From: Burkholderia puraquae
GTDB taxonomy: Bacteria > Pseudomonadota > Gammaproteobacteria > Burkholderiales > Burkholderiaceae
Assembly (NCBI RefSeq): GCF_002099195.1
Contig: NZ_NBYX01000037.1
Location: forward strand, 1 to 41,680
Direction: 5' to 3'
Length of the DNA stretch: 41,680 nt
The notes beneath the pieces were generated by a model, which did not search any database, was not told the origin of the DNA, and saw nothing but the letters and a program-made list of their open reading frames with translations. Every line of letters begins with the position of its first letter. The stretch's first letter is position 1. A program made the position numbers and the translations under genes. This document shows, one piece after another, positions 24,180 through 33,330 of this stretch.

Positions 24180-26101
24180 TGGCACACGTTCTCACTGCGC
24201 CCGACACGCACGCGCGCCCCACCCCCGATACCCGCGCTGCCGACGAAGCGCACGCGCCAACCCAGGACCTGCTGCGCTTCATCACGTGCGGCAGCGTCGA
24301 CGACGGCAAGAGCACGCTGATCGGCCGCCTGCTCTACGAATCGAACATGCTGTTCGACGACCAGCTCATGCAGCTCGAGGCCGATTCGAAGAAGGTCGGC
24401 ACGCAGGGCGGCGAACTCGATTTCGCGCTGCTCGTCGACGGCCTGTCGGCCGAGCGCGAACAAGGGATCACGATCGATGTCGCGTACCGCTTCTTCGCGA
24501 CCGCGCGGCGCAAGTTCATCGTCGCCGACACGCCCGGCCACGAGCAGTACACGCGCAACATGATCACCGGCGCATCGACCGCCGATCTCGCCGTGATCCT
24601 GATCGACGCGCGCAAGGGTGTGCTCGTGCAGACGCGCCGCCACAGCCATCTCGTCGCGCTGATCGGCATCAAGCGCGTGGTGCTGGCGATCAACAAGATG
24701 GACCTGGTCGACTACGACCGCGCCGTGTTCGAGCGCATCGACGCCGACTATCGCGCGTTCGCGGCCGAGCTCGGGCTGGCGGAGATCGTCAGCATTCCGA
24801 TGTCGGCGCTGCGCGGCGACAACGTGATCGCACCGAGCGCGCGCATGCCGTGGTACGCAGGCCCGCCGCTGATGCAGCATCTCGATACGCTGCCGATCGC
24901 CGCCCGCGTGACGCGCGACGAGCCGTTCCGGCTGCCGGTGCAGTGGGTCAACCGCCCGCACCTGAATTTCCGCGGCTACGCGGGCAGCATCGCATCGGGC
25001 GAGATCCGTGTCGGCGAGCGCGTGCGCGTGCTGCCGTCCGGTAAGGAGAGCCGCGTCGCGTCGGTGATCACGCAAGGCGGCGACAGCGACATCGCGCGCG
25101 CCGGCGACGCGGTGACGCTCACGCTCGCCGACGAGATCGACGTCAGCCGCGGCGACATGATCGCGCGCGCGGATGCGCCGCCCGAGGTGGCCGACCAGTT
25201 CGAGGCGACGCTCGTGTGGATGCACGACGAGCCGCTGCTGCCCGGCCGCCCGTATTTCGTGAAACTGGGCACGCAGACGGTCGGCGCGACCTGCGCGACG
25301 CCGAAGTACAAGATCGACGTGAACACGCGCGAGCATCTCGCGGCGCGCACGCTCGCGCTCAACGAGATCGGCGTGTGCAACCTGAGCTTCGACCGGCCCG
25401 TCGCGTTCGATCCGTACGACCGCAACCGCCACACGGGCGGCTTCATCGTGATCGACCGCTTCACCAACGACACGGTCGGCGCCGGGATGCTGCACTTCGC
25501 GCTGCGCCGCGCGCACAACGTGCACTGGCAGGCCGTCGACGTCGACCGCGCCGCGCGTGCCGTGCAGAAGGCGCAGACGCCGCGCATCGTGTGGCTGACG
25601 GGCCTGTCGGGCGCCGGCAAGTCGACCATCGCGAACCTCGTCGAGAAGCGGCTGCACGCGCTCGGCAAGCACACGTACCTGCTCGACGGCGACAACGTGC
25701 GGCACGGGCTCAATCGCGATCTCGGTTTCACCGAGGCCGATCGCGTGGAGAACATCCGGCGCGTCGCCGAAGTCGCGCGGCTGATGCTCGACGCGGGGCT
25801 CATCGCGCTCGTGTCGTTCATTTCGCCGTTCCGCGCGGAGCGCGACATGGCACGCGCACTGGTCGGCCCCGACGAGTTCGTCGAAGTGTTCGTCGACACG
25901 CCGCTCGCGATCGCCGAGGAGCGCGATCCGAAGGGCCTGTACAAGAAGGCGCGGCGCGGCGAGCTGAAGCACTTCACGGGCATCGATTCGCCGTACGAGC
26001 CGCCCGCGCAGCCCGAACTGCGCGTCGACACGGTGGCCGAGTCGCCGGAGGAAGCGGCCGACCGCATCGTCGCGCACCTGCTGCGCGAGCGCGCGGCGTA
26101 A
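24179..26101 (+). CDS. cysNC: bifunctional sulfate adenylyltransferase subunit 1 / adenylylsulfate kinase
   Basis: 640 residues, a CysN-CysC fusion as in NodQ. The GTPase part (1 to about 450) has GSVDDGKST (38-46), DTPGHEQYTRNM and NKMD. The APS kinase part (about 460-640) has GLSGAGKSTIANLVEKRL and LLDGDNVRHGLNRDLGF, then FISPFRAERDMAR. It activates sulfate to APS with CysD and phosphorylates it to PAPS. A strong AGGAGGG lies inside the end of cysD, and start and stop overlap by one base. Confidence 0.96.
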   Translation: MAHVLTAPDTHARPTPDTRAADEAHAPTQDLLRFITCGSVDDGKSTLIGRLLYESNMLFDDQLMQLEADSKKVGTQGGELDFALLVDGLSAEREQGITIDVAYRFFATARRKFIVADTPGHEQYTRNMITGASTADLAVILIDARKGVLVQTRRHSHLVALIGIKRVVLAINKMDLVDYDRAVFERIDADYRAFAAELGLAEIVSIPMSALRGDNVIAPSARMPWYAGPPLMQHLDTLPIAARVTRDEPFRLPVQWVNRPHLNFRGYAGSIASGEIRVGERVRVLPSGKESRVASVITQGGDSDIARAGDAVTLTLADEIDVSRGDMIARADAPPEVADQFEATLVWMHDEPLLPGRPYFVKLGTQTVGATCATPKYKIDVNTREHLAARTLALNEIGVCNLSFDRPVAFDPYDRNRHTGGFIVIDRFTNDTVGAGMLHFALRRAHNVHWQAVDVDRAARAVQKAQTPRIVWLTGLSGAGKSTIANLVEKRLHALGKHTYLLDGDNVRHGLNRDLGFTEADRVENIRRVAEVARLMLDAGLIALVSFISPFRAERDMARALVGPDEFVEVFVDTPLAIAEERDPKGLYKKARRGELKHFTGIDSPYEPPAQPELRVDTVAESPEEAADRIVAHLLRERAA

Positions 26102-26230
26102 GCGCCGCAAGCGGGCGGCCCGACGGTTGCCCGCCTGCCCGCGCCGCCTACTCCGTTCGGATGACGCGGGCCGCCGGCCGGCCGGTATGCTGGTCCTGGA
26201 ACCCTTCATCCCGCCCAGGAGAATACGAGC

Positions 26231-27418
26231 ATGCCCATCGCGCTGGCGCCCGGCGATCCGGCCGCACACGACGGTTTCGACGACGCGGCGTGGACGGCGC
26301 GCGAACTCAGCGCGTGGCTCGGGCTCGTCTATCAGGGCCCGTCGGAAGCGACCCCGTGGGCCGGCTTCCTCGAAGCGGTCCGCGTGCGGCTCGACGCGAG
26401 TTTCACTACGTTGGTGCTGCGCAATCCGGGCGGCACACGGCACGGGCTCATCATCAACGCGTCGGCGCACGGCCCGCTGCTGCCCGGCGAGCCGTCGTAC
26501 AGCGAGCAGTTCTACGCGCTGTGCCCGTTTCTCGACCAGCCGCCCGGCCAGGTCTTCACGGCCGACCGGCTGTTCGGCGAAACCGCGTGGCGCGCGCACG
26601 CTTTCTACCGGCAGTACCTGCAGCCGCTCGACCTGCGCTACATCCTTGGCGCGAACCTGCGCGGCGAACGCGGCGTCGAATGCGCGTTCTTCGTGAGCCG
26701 CGCGCACGGCGGCCGCGATTTCGACGCGGCCGAGCGCGCGCAGGTCGCGACGCTGCTGCCGCACCTGCAGCGGGCGGTCGAGTTGCACGCGGCGTTCGAC
26801 GTGCTCGATGCCGAACGCGCGCTGTACGCGGGCACCGTCGACCGGCTCGATGTCGGCACCGCGATCGTCGACGAGGACGGCCGCGTGATCAAGCGCAACC
26901 GCATCGCCGAGCGGCTGATCGAGCGGCAGGACGGGCTGTGCGTGCGCCAGGAGCGGCTCCACGCGTCGTGCCCGCTGGACGAGCGGCGGCTCCAGAAGGC
27001 GTTGCAGGCCGCGCTCGAGCATTTCCGCGCGGGCGCGCTCGCCCGCATCGAAGCCACCACGCTGTCGCGCCCCGGCGGCGCGATGCCGTTGAGCGTGCTG
27101 CTGCGCCCGCTCGCACCGTACCGCGGCGCCGAGGACCGTCAGCACCGGCCGGCCGTCGCAGTGTTCGTCCGCGATCCGGCGTCGTCGCCGCAGACGTCGC
27201 GCGACATGCTGCACCGGCTGTTCCGGCTCACGCCGATGGAAACCGAAATCGCACTGCTGCTCGTCGAAGGGCTGACGCTCGACGAAGCAGCCGCCGCGAC
27301 CGGCATCACGAAGAACACCGCGCGTGCCCACCTGCGCGGCATCTTCGCGAAAACGGGTGCGACGCGGCAGGCCGTGCTCGTGAAGACGCTGCTCAACAGC
27401 GTCGTGTCGATGGCATAG
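26231..27418 (+). CDS. LuxR-type helix-turn-helix transcriptional regulator
   Basis: 395 residues. The C-terminal helix-turn-helix (about 332-390) reads FRLTPMETEIALLLVEGLTLDEAAAATGITKNTARAHLRGIFAKTG in register with the LuxR/FixJ family. The N-terminal 330 residues show a GAF/PAS-like layout (GTAIVDEDGRVIKRNRIAE is PAS-like) but no acyl-homoserine-lactone domain and no phosphoacceptor receiver. AGGAGA precedes the ATG. Lies 129 bp after cysNC on the same strand; its probable targets are the paired GTCC-N4-GGAC sites in the divergent promoter region. Confidence 0.88.
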   Translation: MPIALAPGDPAAHDGFDDAAWTARELSAWLGLVYQGPSEATPWAGFLEAVRVRLDASFTTLVLRNPGGTRHGLIINASAHGPLLPGEPSYSEQFYALCPFLDQPPGQVFTADRLFGETAWRAHAFYRQYLQPLDLRYILGANLRGERGVECAFFVSRAHGGRDFDAAERAQVATLLPHLQRAVELHAAFDVLDAERALYAGTVDRLDVGTAIVDEDGRVIKRNRIAERLIERQDGLCVRQERLHASCPLDERRLQKALQAALEHFRAGALARIEATTLSRPGGAMPLSVLLRPLAPYRGAEDRQHRPAVAVFVRDPASSPQTSRDMLHRLFRLTPMETEIALLLVEGLTLDEAAAATGITKNTARAHLRGIFAKTGATRQAVLVKTLLNSVVSMA

Positions 27419-27522
27419 CAGCCGCGACGGCGGGCGGCGTAAGCGCTGCCGGCTGCCCGGTCGATGCCCCCCCCCGCGCGCAGGTCGCGCCCAGGTATCC
27501 GGCGATGGGCGTATGCTCATTT

Positions 27523-27653
27523 CATGTCATACGTCATCAGACATGAATGAATAACCGGCGAATCTTATGAATCCCCCAAATATCTGGGTAATTCCCGGGT
27601 AAACCCGCGACGTCCTCATTGGCACTCAGGCGTACCATGTCATACGACGACAT
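27523..27653. promoter_or_regulatory. repeated ATGTC...GACAT operator-like sites before the MFS-lactonase unit
   Basis: The 11-mer CATGTCATACG occurs at 27523-27533 and 27636-27646, 113 bp apart. Each copy is followed by an inverted GACAT (27540-27544, 27649-27653), giving ATGTC-N11-GACAT and ATGTC-N7-GACAT dyads. The second copy is about 75 bp before the MFS start. This is the only structure I see in the 307-bp gap 27419-27725. GntR-family regulators often bind such short dyads; no such gene is nearby. Confidence 0.5.
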
Positions 27654-27725
27654 ACTACACAGATCGCCACCCTGACGCTGACGCGTGCACCCGCCGCGTC
27701 CGCCGCCGCCCGACCGGAGACACGC

Positions 27726-29093
27726 TTGAACCCGCCCTCGCCCGCCCTGCCCGGACGCGACCCGCTCGCGTCCGCCGTCTCGAAAGTAAAGTGGCACGTG
27801 CTGCCGCTCGTGCTGATCATGTTCATCGCGAACTACATCGACCGCGTGAACGTCGGCTTCGTCGATCGCCACCTCGAAGCGTCGATCGGCATCGGCGCGG
27901 CCGCGTACGGCCTCGGCGCCGGGTTGTTCTTCGTCGGCTACGCGCTGTTCGAAGTGCCGTCGAACCTGCTGATGCAGCGCTACGGTGCACGCGTGTGGCT
28001 CGCGCGGATCATGGCGACGTGGGGCATCGTCGCGGCCGCGATGGCATTCGTGTGGAACGACACGTCGTTCTACACGCTGCGCTTCCTGCTGGGCGCGGCC
28101 GAGGCCGGTTTCTTCCCCGGCGTCGTGCTGTACCTGTCGCAATGGCTGCCGCCGCAGGAGCGCGGCAAGGCGATGGCGATCTTCCTCGGCGGCTCCGCGT
28201 TTGCGTCGGTGCTGTCCGGGCCCGTCACCGGCGCGCTGCTGTCGATCCGTGGCTTCGGCCTCGAAGGCTGGCAATGGATGTTCCTGGTCGAAGGGCTGTT
28301 CTCGGTTGCGCTGTGCGGCGCGAGCTGGCTGCTGCTGAAATCGCATATCCGCGACGCGACGTGGCTCACGGCCGAGGAACGCACCGCGCTCCAGCACGCG
28401 CTCGACGAAGAGCGCGCGACGCGCGACGTCCGCTCGAACGTGCCGGTGCGCGCCACTGCGCTGCTGCGCGATCCGCAGATCATGCTGTTCTGCTTCCTGT
28501 ACTTCTCGATCCAGTTGACGATCTACGCGGCGACGTTCTGGCTGCCGACGATCATCCGCAAGATGGGCGGCCTCACCGATTTCCAGGTTGGCCTGTACAA
28601 CACGATTCCGTGGATGATCGCGATCGGCGCGATGTACGGCTTCGCGGTGCTGTCGTCGAAATGGAAGCATCCGCAGCGCTGGCTCGCGTGCGCGCTCGTG
28701 CTCGCCGCATGCGGGCTGTTCGCGTCGACGTCGCACGACCCGGTCTGGTCGTTCGCGTCGATCTGCTTTGCCGCGCTCGGTTTCAAGGCCGCGTCGTCGC
28801 TGTTCTGGCCGATCCCGCAGGGCTATCTCGACACCCGCGTGGCCGCGGCCGTGATCGCGCTGATCAACTCGGTCGGCAACCTCGGCGGCTTCGTCGCGCC
28901 GACGGCTTTCGGCTATCTGAAGCAACATACGGGTTCGATCACGGGCGGGCTGTATGCGCTTGCGATTGCTTCGCTCGTCGCCGCGGTTGCCGCGCTGTTC
29001 GCACGCACGCACCGGCGCAGCGATCCGCCGCGCGGCCTGCCGGCCGACGAATCCTTCACGAATGCTTCGATGCTCCGCCATGCCGAACACTGA
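27726..29093 (+). CDS. MFS transporter, anion:cation symporter (ACS) type
   Basis: 455 residues with about 12 membrane segments. Signature FIANYIDRVNVGFVDRHLEASIGIG near residue 37, then FFVGYALFEVPSNLLMQRYGARVWLARIM and FLLGAAEAGFFPGVVLYLSQWLP, all typical of the ACS/phthalate-glucarate permease group that takes up organic acids. The start is TTG: GGAGACACGC precedes it at the right distance and no ATG fits. It overlaps the lactonase gene by 14 bp, so sugar-acid or lactone-derived acid uptake is a reasonable guess. Confidence 0.9.
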   Translation: MNPPSPALPGRDPLASAVSKVKWHVLPLVLIMFIANYIDRVNVGFVDRHLEASIGIGAAAYGLGAGLFFVGYALFEVPSNLLMQRYGARVWLARIMATWGIVAAAMAFVWNDTSFYTLRFLLGAAEAGFFPGVVLYLSQWLPPQERGKAMAIFLGGSAFASVLSGPVTGALLSIRGFGLEGWQWMFLVEGLFSVALCGASWLLLKSHIRDATWLTAEERTALQHALDEERATRDVRSNVPVRATALLRDPQIMLFCFLYFSIQLTIYAATFWLPTIIRKMGGLTDFQVGLYNTIPWMIAIGAMYGFAVLSSKWKHPQRWLACALVLAACGLFASTSHDPVWSFASICFAALGFKAASSLFWPIPQGYLDTRVAAAVIALINSVGNLGGFVAPTAFGYLKQHTGSITGGLYALAIASLVAAVAALFARTHRRSDPPRGLPADESFTNASMLRHAEH

Positions 29094-30129
29094 CCGCCTG
29101 ACCGTCGTCGTCTCGAATGCCGCCGACGGCGACCTCGCCACGTTCTCCCTCGCCGGCGACGGCACGCTCGCGCCGCTCGCGCGCTACCCGGCCGCCGACG
29201 TCGCGATGCCGATCGCCGTGCAGCCCGACCGCGCACGGCTCTATGTCGCGACACGCGGCGAACAGCCGACGATCGTCGCGTTCCGCGTCGTGCCGGCCAC
29301 CGGCGCGCTCGCACGCATCGGCACGACCGCGATCGACGCAAGCCATGCGTACCTGTCGCTCGACCGCAGCGGCCGCTGGCTGCTCGGCGCATCGTACGGC
29401 GGGAATTCGCTGAGCCTCTACGACGCCGCGCGCGTGCGCGACGGCGACGGCACGCCGCTGCAGGTCGCGGGCGGCATCGCGAATGCGCACTCGGTGATCG
29501 TGTCGCCGGACAACCGCTTCGCGTACGTCAGTTCGCTCGGCTCGGATCGCGTGTTCAGCTTCGCGCTCGTCGAGGACGCGGCCGGCCTGCGCGCGCGCGA
29601 ACACGGCGAAACGCGCGTGCCGGCCGGCTTCGGCCCGCGTCACCTGCGGTTCGCGCGTGACGGCCGTGCACTCGTCGTCGTCAGCGAATTCCAGGCCACC
29701 CTCGCCACGTTCGCGCGCGACCCCGACAGCGGCCGGCTCGGCGATGCGCACGTGAGCGCGCGCCATCCGGCCGTCGCCGAACTCGCGCAAGGCCATGCAC
29801 GGCCGCCCGCGCCCGCCGAGCCGTCCGTCTGGGCGGCCGACCTGCACCTGACGCCCGACGAGCGTTTCGCGTATGTCAGCGAACGCTCGTCGAGCCGCCT
29901 GCTCTGCTATCGCCGCACCGAAGACGGCACGTTCGAACCCGCGCATGCGACCGCCACCGAGACGCAGCCGCGCGGGTTCGCGATCGACCCGTCGGGGCGC
30001 TGGCTCGTCGCCTGCGGCGAACAGTCGGAATACGTGTCGGTGTACGCGATCGCGCCGGACGACGGCGCGCTGTCGCCGCACGCACGCGTGCCCGGGGGGC
30101 GCGGCGCGAACTGGGTCGCGATCGTCTGA
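29080..30129 (+). CDS. lactonase family beta-propeller protein
   Basis: 349 residues, about the length of seven-bladed 6-phosphogluconolactonase (YbhE/Pgl)-type proteins. Repeated blade patterns include QPDRARLYVATRGEQ, SPDNRFAYVSSLGSD, TPDERFAYVSERSSS and PRGFAIDPSGRWLVACGEQS. No signal peptide. It hydrolyses a sugar lactone (inferred by family). The start overlaps the last codons of the MFS gene in another frame, so the two are co-expressed; together they suggest uptake and processing of an aldonate/lactone. Confidence 0.88.
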   Translation: MPNTDRLTVVVSNAADGDLATFSLAGDGTLAPLARYPAADVAMPIAVQPDRARLYVATRGEQPTIVAFRVVPATGALARIGTTAIDASHAYLSLDRSGRWLLGASYGGNSLSLYDAARVRDGDGTPLQVAGGIANAHSVIVSPDNRFAYVSSLGSDRVFSFALVEDAAGLRAREHGETRVPAGFGPRHLRFARDGRALVVVSEFQATLATFARDPDSGRLGDAHVSARHPAVAELAQGHARPPAPAEPSVWAADLHLTPDERFAYVSERSSSRLLCYRRTEDGTFEPAHATATETQPRGFAIDPSGRWLVACGEQSEYVSVYAIAPDDGALSPHARVPGGRGANWVAIV

Positions 30130-30190
30130 AACGGCGACATGCGGGTCATGACTCTGCAGGCCCGCCACGCAGGCCCGTGCCTGCCCGCGT

Positions 30191-31228
30191 TCAGCGCCGC
30201 TCGCTCGGCGCGACGCCCGTCCAACGCTTGAACGCCCGCGTGAAATTGGCGCGGTCCGTATAGCCGACGCGCGCCGCGATCTCGTCGACCGGCAGCCGTG
30301 TGCCCTCGAGCAGCCGCAGCGCGTCGCGCAGCCGGATCTCGTCGAGCAGCGCCGAATAGGTCGCGCCGTACTCGGCGAGCTTGCGCTTGAGCGTCCGCGC
30401 CGACACATGCAGCTCGCGCGCGACGTCGTCGACCGACGGATAACCGGCCTCGCCGCAGATCAGCAGGTTGCGCACGCGCTCGACGACGCTTTCCGCATAG
30501 CCGAGCCGCGCGAGTTCGGCCTCGCACTGCTGCACGATCATCTGCGCGGTGTGCGCGTTCGCGGTGCCGATCGGTTCGTCGAGCAGCGCGGCATCGCAGC
30601 GGATGCGGTTCGCGCTGGCGTCGAAATGGCAGCGCGGCAGCCTCCCGCGATAACGCTCGAACCACGGCGGCTCGGACCATTCGAAATGGAGTTCGGCACG
30701 CGACTGCAGCGTGCGCCCCGGCACCGGATACAGCAGCGAGTTGAACAGGATCGCCGTCTCGACCAGGAAGTTCTCGACCGCGAACTGCCGCAGCCGGCCG
30801 AGTGGAAACGCTTCGAGCACGTCGATGTCGACGATCCCGTCGATCTGCGCGAGCCGCACCGAGAAGAACGGCACGCGCGTCGGCAGGTAGCGGATGCCGA
30901 GCGAGATTGCCTCGCCGAGCGTCGCGCAGCTCATCAGCCCGAAGCCGATCAGTCCCGCTTTCGTCAGGCTGCTGCGCAGGCCGATCTCGATCGCGATCGA
31001 CGGATCGTCCGTGGCGTCGAGCAGGTTGAACACGATCGCCGCCTGCTGCAGCGGCGTGATGCGTGCATCGGGCTGCGCGAGCCGGTCGCGCTCGACGCCC
31101 GAGCCGGCGAGAATGCGCCCGCCGTCGATGCCGCGCTCCTCGGCCAGCATCAGCATGAACAGCGCATACGCGGACGACACCGTCGCCTTGTTCAGCTGGC
31201 GCGCGGCATCCGGGACGAACAGGGCCAT
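30191..31228 (-). CDS. AraC-family transcriptional regulator
   Basis: 345 residues. The N-terminal 200 residues look like the arabinose-binding-type (PF12625) domain of OruR/ArgR-like AraC proteins (GLIGFGLMSCATLGEAI). The C-terminal double helix-turn-helix has VDDVARELHVSARTLKRKLAEYG and VDEIAARVGYTDRANFTRAFKRWTG. I chose the ATG giving MALFVPDAARQ. Divergent from the fatty acid desaturase gene, with a 16-bp direct repeat between, so it likely controls it in response to a lipid-like ligand. Confidence 0.92.
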   Translation of the reverse strand: MALFVPDAARQLNKATVSSAYALFMLMLAEERGIDGGRILAGSGVERDRLAQPDARITPLQQAAIVFNLLDATDDPSIAIEIGLRSSLTKAGLIGFGLMSCATLGEAISLGIRYLPTRVPFFSVRLAQIDGIVDIDVLEAFPLGRLRQFAVENFLVETAILFNSLLYPVPGRTLQSRAELHFEWSEPPWFERYRGRLPRCHFDASANRIRCDAALLDEPIGTANAHTAQMIVQQCEAELARLGYAESVVERVRNLLICGEAGYPSVDDVARELHVSARTLKRKLAEYGATYSALLDEIRLRDALRLLEGTRLPVDEIAARVGYTDRANFTRAFKRWTGVAPSERR

Positions 31229-31269
31229 GCGGCGGACTCCGGTGCGGTTTCGGCGGATTGTAGCGTCGC

Positions 31270-31336
31270 TGGCCCGCAATGACACCGGGGTGAAACTCTA
31301 GCCGCGCCGGCAGACCATCGTGGCCCGAAATGACAC
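31270..31336. promoter_or_regulatory. 16-bp direct repeat between araC-type gene and desaturase
   Basis: TGGCCCGCAATGACAC (31270-31285) and TGGCCCGAAATGACAC (31321-31336) differ at one base and are spaced 51 bp, close to five helical turns. Direct repeats on one face of DNA are the usual AraC target. The distal copy lies about 45 bp upstream of TATGCT (31381-31386), a possible -10 box of the desaturase gene that lacks a good -35, as expected for an activated promoter. Confidence 0.65.
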
Positions 31337-31433
31337 TACCATTGGCACCTGCGGCCCTCGCGTGCGCTCGGGCGCGCGCCTATGCTTGTCACATCGGCAT
31401 TGCGCCCCACTCTTTCCGCAGGAATCCCGGTCG

Positions 31434-32543
31434 ATGAGCCAATCCGCACGAACCGCCTTTCGCAACGACGCGGACAAGGTCGCGTACGTCCGCCGCGAGG
31501 TCAACGCCGCGAGCGACGCGATCCGCGCGCGCTTTCCGCTGCTCGACAACCAGAACCTCGTCGGCGCGACCGTGATGGCCGTCTCGGTGAGCGCGATGCT
31601 CGCGATCGCATGGCTGTATGCGCGCGGTGCGATCGCGTGGTACGCCGCGCTGCCGCTCGCCGCGTTCGTCACGTCGCTGATCCACGAGCTCGAGCACGAC
31701 CTGATCCACCTGATGTACTTCAAGAAGACGCCGTGGGCCTATCACCTGATGATGGCGCTGTGCTGGCTCACGCGGCCCGGCACGATCAACCCGTGGACGC
31801 GGCGGCGCATGCACCTGCATCACCACAAGGTGTCGGGCGGCGAATCGGATCTCGAGGAATTCGGCATCACCAACGGCGAACGCTGGGGCGTGAAGCGCCT
31901 GCTGATGATCGCGGACGGCATGCTCGCCGTCGTGCTGCGGCCCGCCGCGATGCGCCGCAAGGTGAAGCAGTATGTGGCGGCGCAGCCGGTGCAGGATCCG
32001 TCCGAGCGCCTGCAGTTGCGCGTCGAGCAGGTGTCGTCGTACATGCCGGTCGGTCACGTGTATTACGTGCTGTGGCATGCGTTCATCGTCTATCACGTCG
32101 GCCTGTTCACGCTGCATGCGTTCGGCTACCCGGTGACGGTGCCGGCCCTCGTCGCACGCGTGATGAGCGTCGTCGATTTCCTGGCCGTGGTATGGCTCGG
32201 GCCGAACTTCGTGCGCAGCTTCTGCATCAACTTCGTCAGCTCGAACATGCACTACTTCGGCGATATCGACTCGCGCAACGTGATCCAGCAGACGCAGGTG
32301 CTCAACCCGTGGTGGATGCTGCCGTTCCAGCTGTTCTGCTTCAACTTCGGCAGCACGCACGCGATCCATCACTTCGTGGTGCGCGACCCGTTCTACATCC
32401 GCCAGCTGACCGCGCGCACCGCGCATGCGGCGCTGCGTGAAGTCGGCGTGCGCTTCAACGACGTCGGCACGTTCGTGCGGGCGAATCGCTGGGGCGCGTA
32501 TCGTCCGTCGCGCAGCGCTCGCCACGCGCAAGCCGACGCGTAA
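31434..32543 (+). CDS. membrane fatty acid desaturase
   Basis: 369 residues. Three histidine boxes: HELEHD (about residue 84), HLHHH (about 125) and THAIHH near 310, the di-iron ligands of the membrane desaturase/hydroxylase family. Hydrophobic segments lie at about 40-75, 205-260 and near 290. It would introduce a double bond or hydroxyl into a lipid chain at the inner membrane; the exact substrate is unknown. The ATG with AGGAA upstream is preferred to an upstream in-frame start. Divergent AraC gene is its likely regulator. Confidence 0.9.
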   Translation: MSQSARTAFRNDADKVAYVRREVNAASDAIRARFPLLDNQNLVGATVMAVSVSAMLAIAWLYARGAIAWYAALPLAAFVTSLIHELEHDLIHLMYFKKTPWAYHLMMALCWLTRPGTINPWTRRRMHLHHHKVSGGESDLEEFGITNGERWGVKRLLMIADGMLAVVLRPAAMRRKVKQYVAAQPVQDPSERLQLRVEQVSSYMPVGHVYYVLWHAFIVYHVGLFTLHAFGYPVTVPALVARVMSVVDFLAVVWLGPNFVRSFCINFVSSNMHYFGDIDSRNVIQQTQVLNPWWMLPFQLFCFNFGSTHAIHHFVVRDPFYIRQLTARTAHAALREVGVRFNDVGTFVRANRWGAYRPSRSARHAQADA

Positions 32544-32567
32544 CGCGAACGCCCGCGCCGCACCGCC

Positions 32568-33188
32568 TCAGCCGCCGATCGGCGGCATCGGCCCTTGCCC
32601 GCGGATCCACGACCAGTTCGCGAGCTCGGCCATTTCCTTGTCGCCCCGGCTGTCGCCGTACGCGAACAACTGTTGCGGCGGCCGGTTGCCCCACCACCCG
32701 CGCAGCCGCACGACCTTCTGCGGCCCCCAGCAGTTCTCGCCGTCGAGCCGACCGGCGAAGGTGCCGCGCTCGAACGCCAGCCGCGTCGCGAGCACCGCAT
32801 CGAAGCCGGCCGTCTTCGCCCACTTCTCCAGATACAGCGACGGCGACGCGCTCACCAGCACGACTTCATGCCCGCGCGCCCGATGCTCGCGGATGCGTTC
32901 GAGCATTTCCGGCCGCACGAGGCTCGGCAGATATGTGTCGACGAACGTGCCCGCCTGCGCATCGAGCGCGTCCTCGCGCACCGGCCCGAACGCGAACGAC
33001 GCGAACTTCGCCTTCGCGTCGCCGCGCGACAGCAGCCCGGCCTTCATCGCGACGATCCACGGCAGTGCACGCAATCCGGCCCACGCGAAGCGCGGCGTGC
33101 CGACCGCATAGCGGACGAAATGGCGAAAGCTGTCGGTCGTCGTGATGGTGCCGTCGAAATCGAATGCGGCAACGATGCGGTCAGTCAT
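32568..33188 (-). CDS. HAD-IB family phosphatase
   Basis: 206 residues. HAD motif I is DFDGTIT (Asp10, Asp12), motif II is VLVSASPSLYLEKW, and motif IV is YGDSRGDKEM. This pattern and length match the HAD-IB group of phosphoserine-phosphatase-like enzymes annotated as HAD family hydrolase or PgpC-like. PgpC dephosphorylates phosphatidylglycerophosphate, but I cannot assign the substrate. Convergent with the desaturase gene, whose stop is 24 bp away. Confidence 0.88.
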   Translation of the reverse strand: MTDRIVAAFDFDGTITTTDSFRHFVRYAVGTPRFAWAGLRALPWIVAMKAGLLSRGDAKAKFASFAFGPVREDALDAQAGTFVDTYLPSLVRPEMLERIREHRARGHEVVLVSASPSLYLEKWAKTAGFDAVLATRLAFERGTFAGRLDGENCWGPQKVVRLRGWWGNRPPQQLFAYGDSRGDKEMAELANWSWIRGQGPMPPIGG

Positions 33189-33330
33189 GGAGAATCGGCG
33201 GGAAAGCGATGAGATGCCCGGGAAGATAGCAGACTCGCACCCTCATACGCGAAATAGCATGACGCCGCGCGGCCCGTGCAGCGAACACGCGCGCCGCAGC
33301 GCGCGCATTCGTGCCGGTCGTGCCTTGCGT

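Noticed and set aside
24110..27520. 1136-codon open frame on the minus strand opposite cysNC and the LuxR gene
   Set aside because: Same GC artefact; composition is Arg/Ala/Val-rich without domain motifs while cysNC and the regulator are unmistakable.
30169..30184. GCAGGC/GCCTGC hairpin between the convergent lactonase and AraC genes
   Set aside because: Only six base pairs and no T run on either strand, so not called as a terminator.
32571..32586. Perfect palindrome GCCGCCGATCGGCGGC at the end of the HAD gene
   Set aside because: Lies within coding sequence of Pro/Gly codons and has no T run; likely codon-driven.
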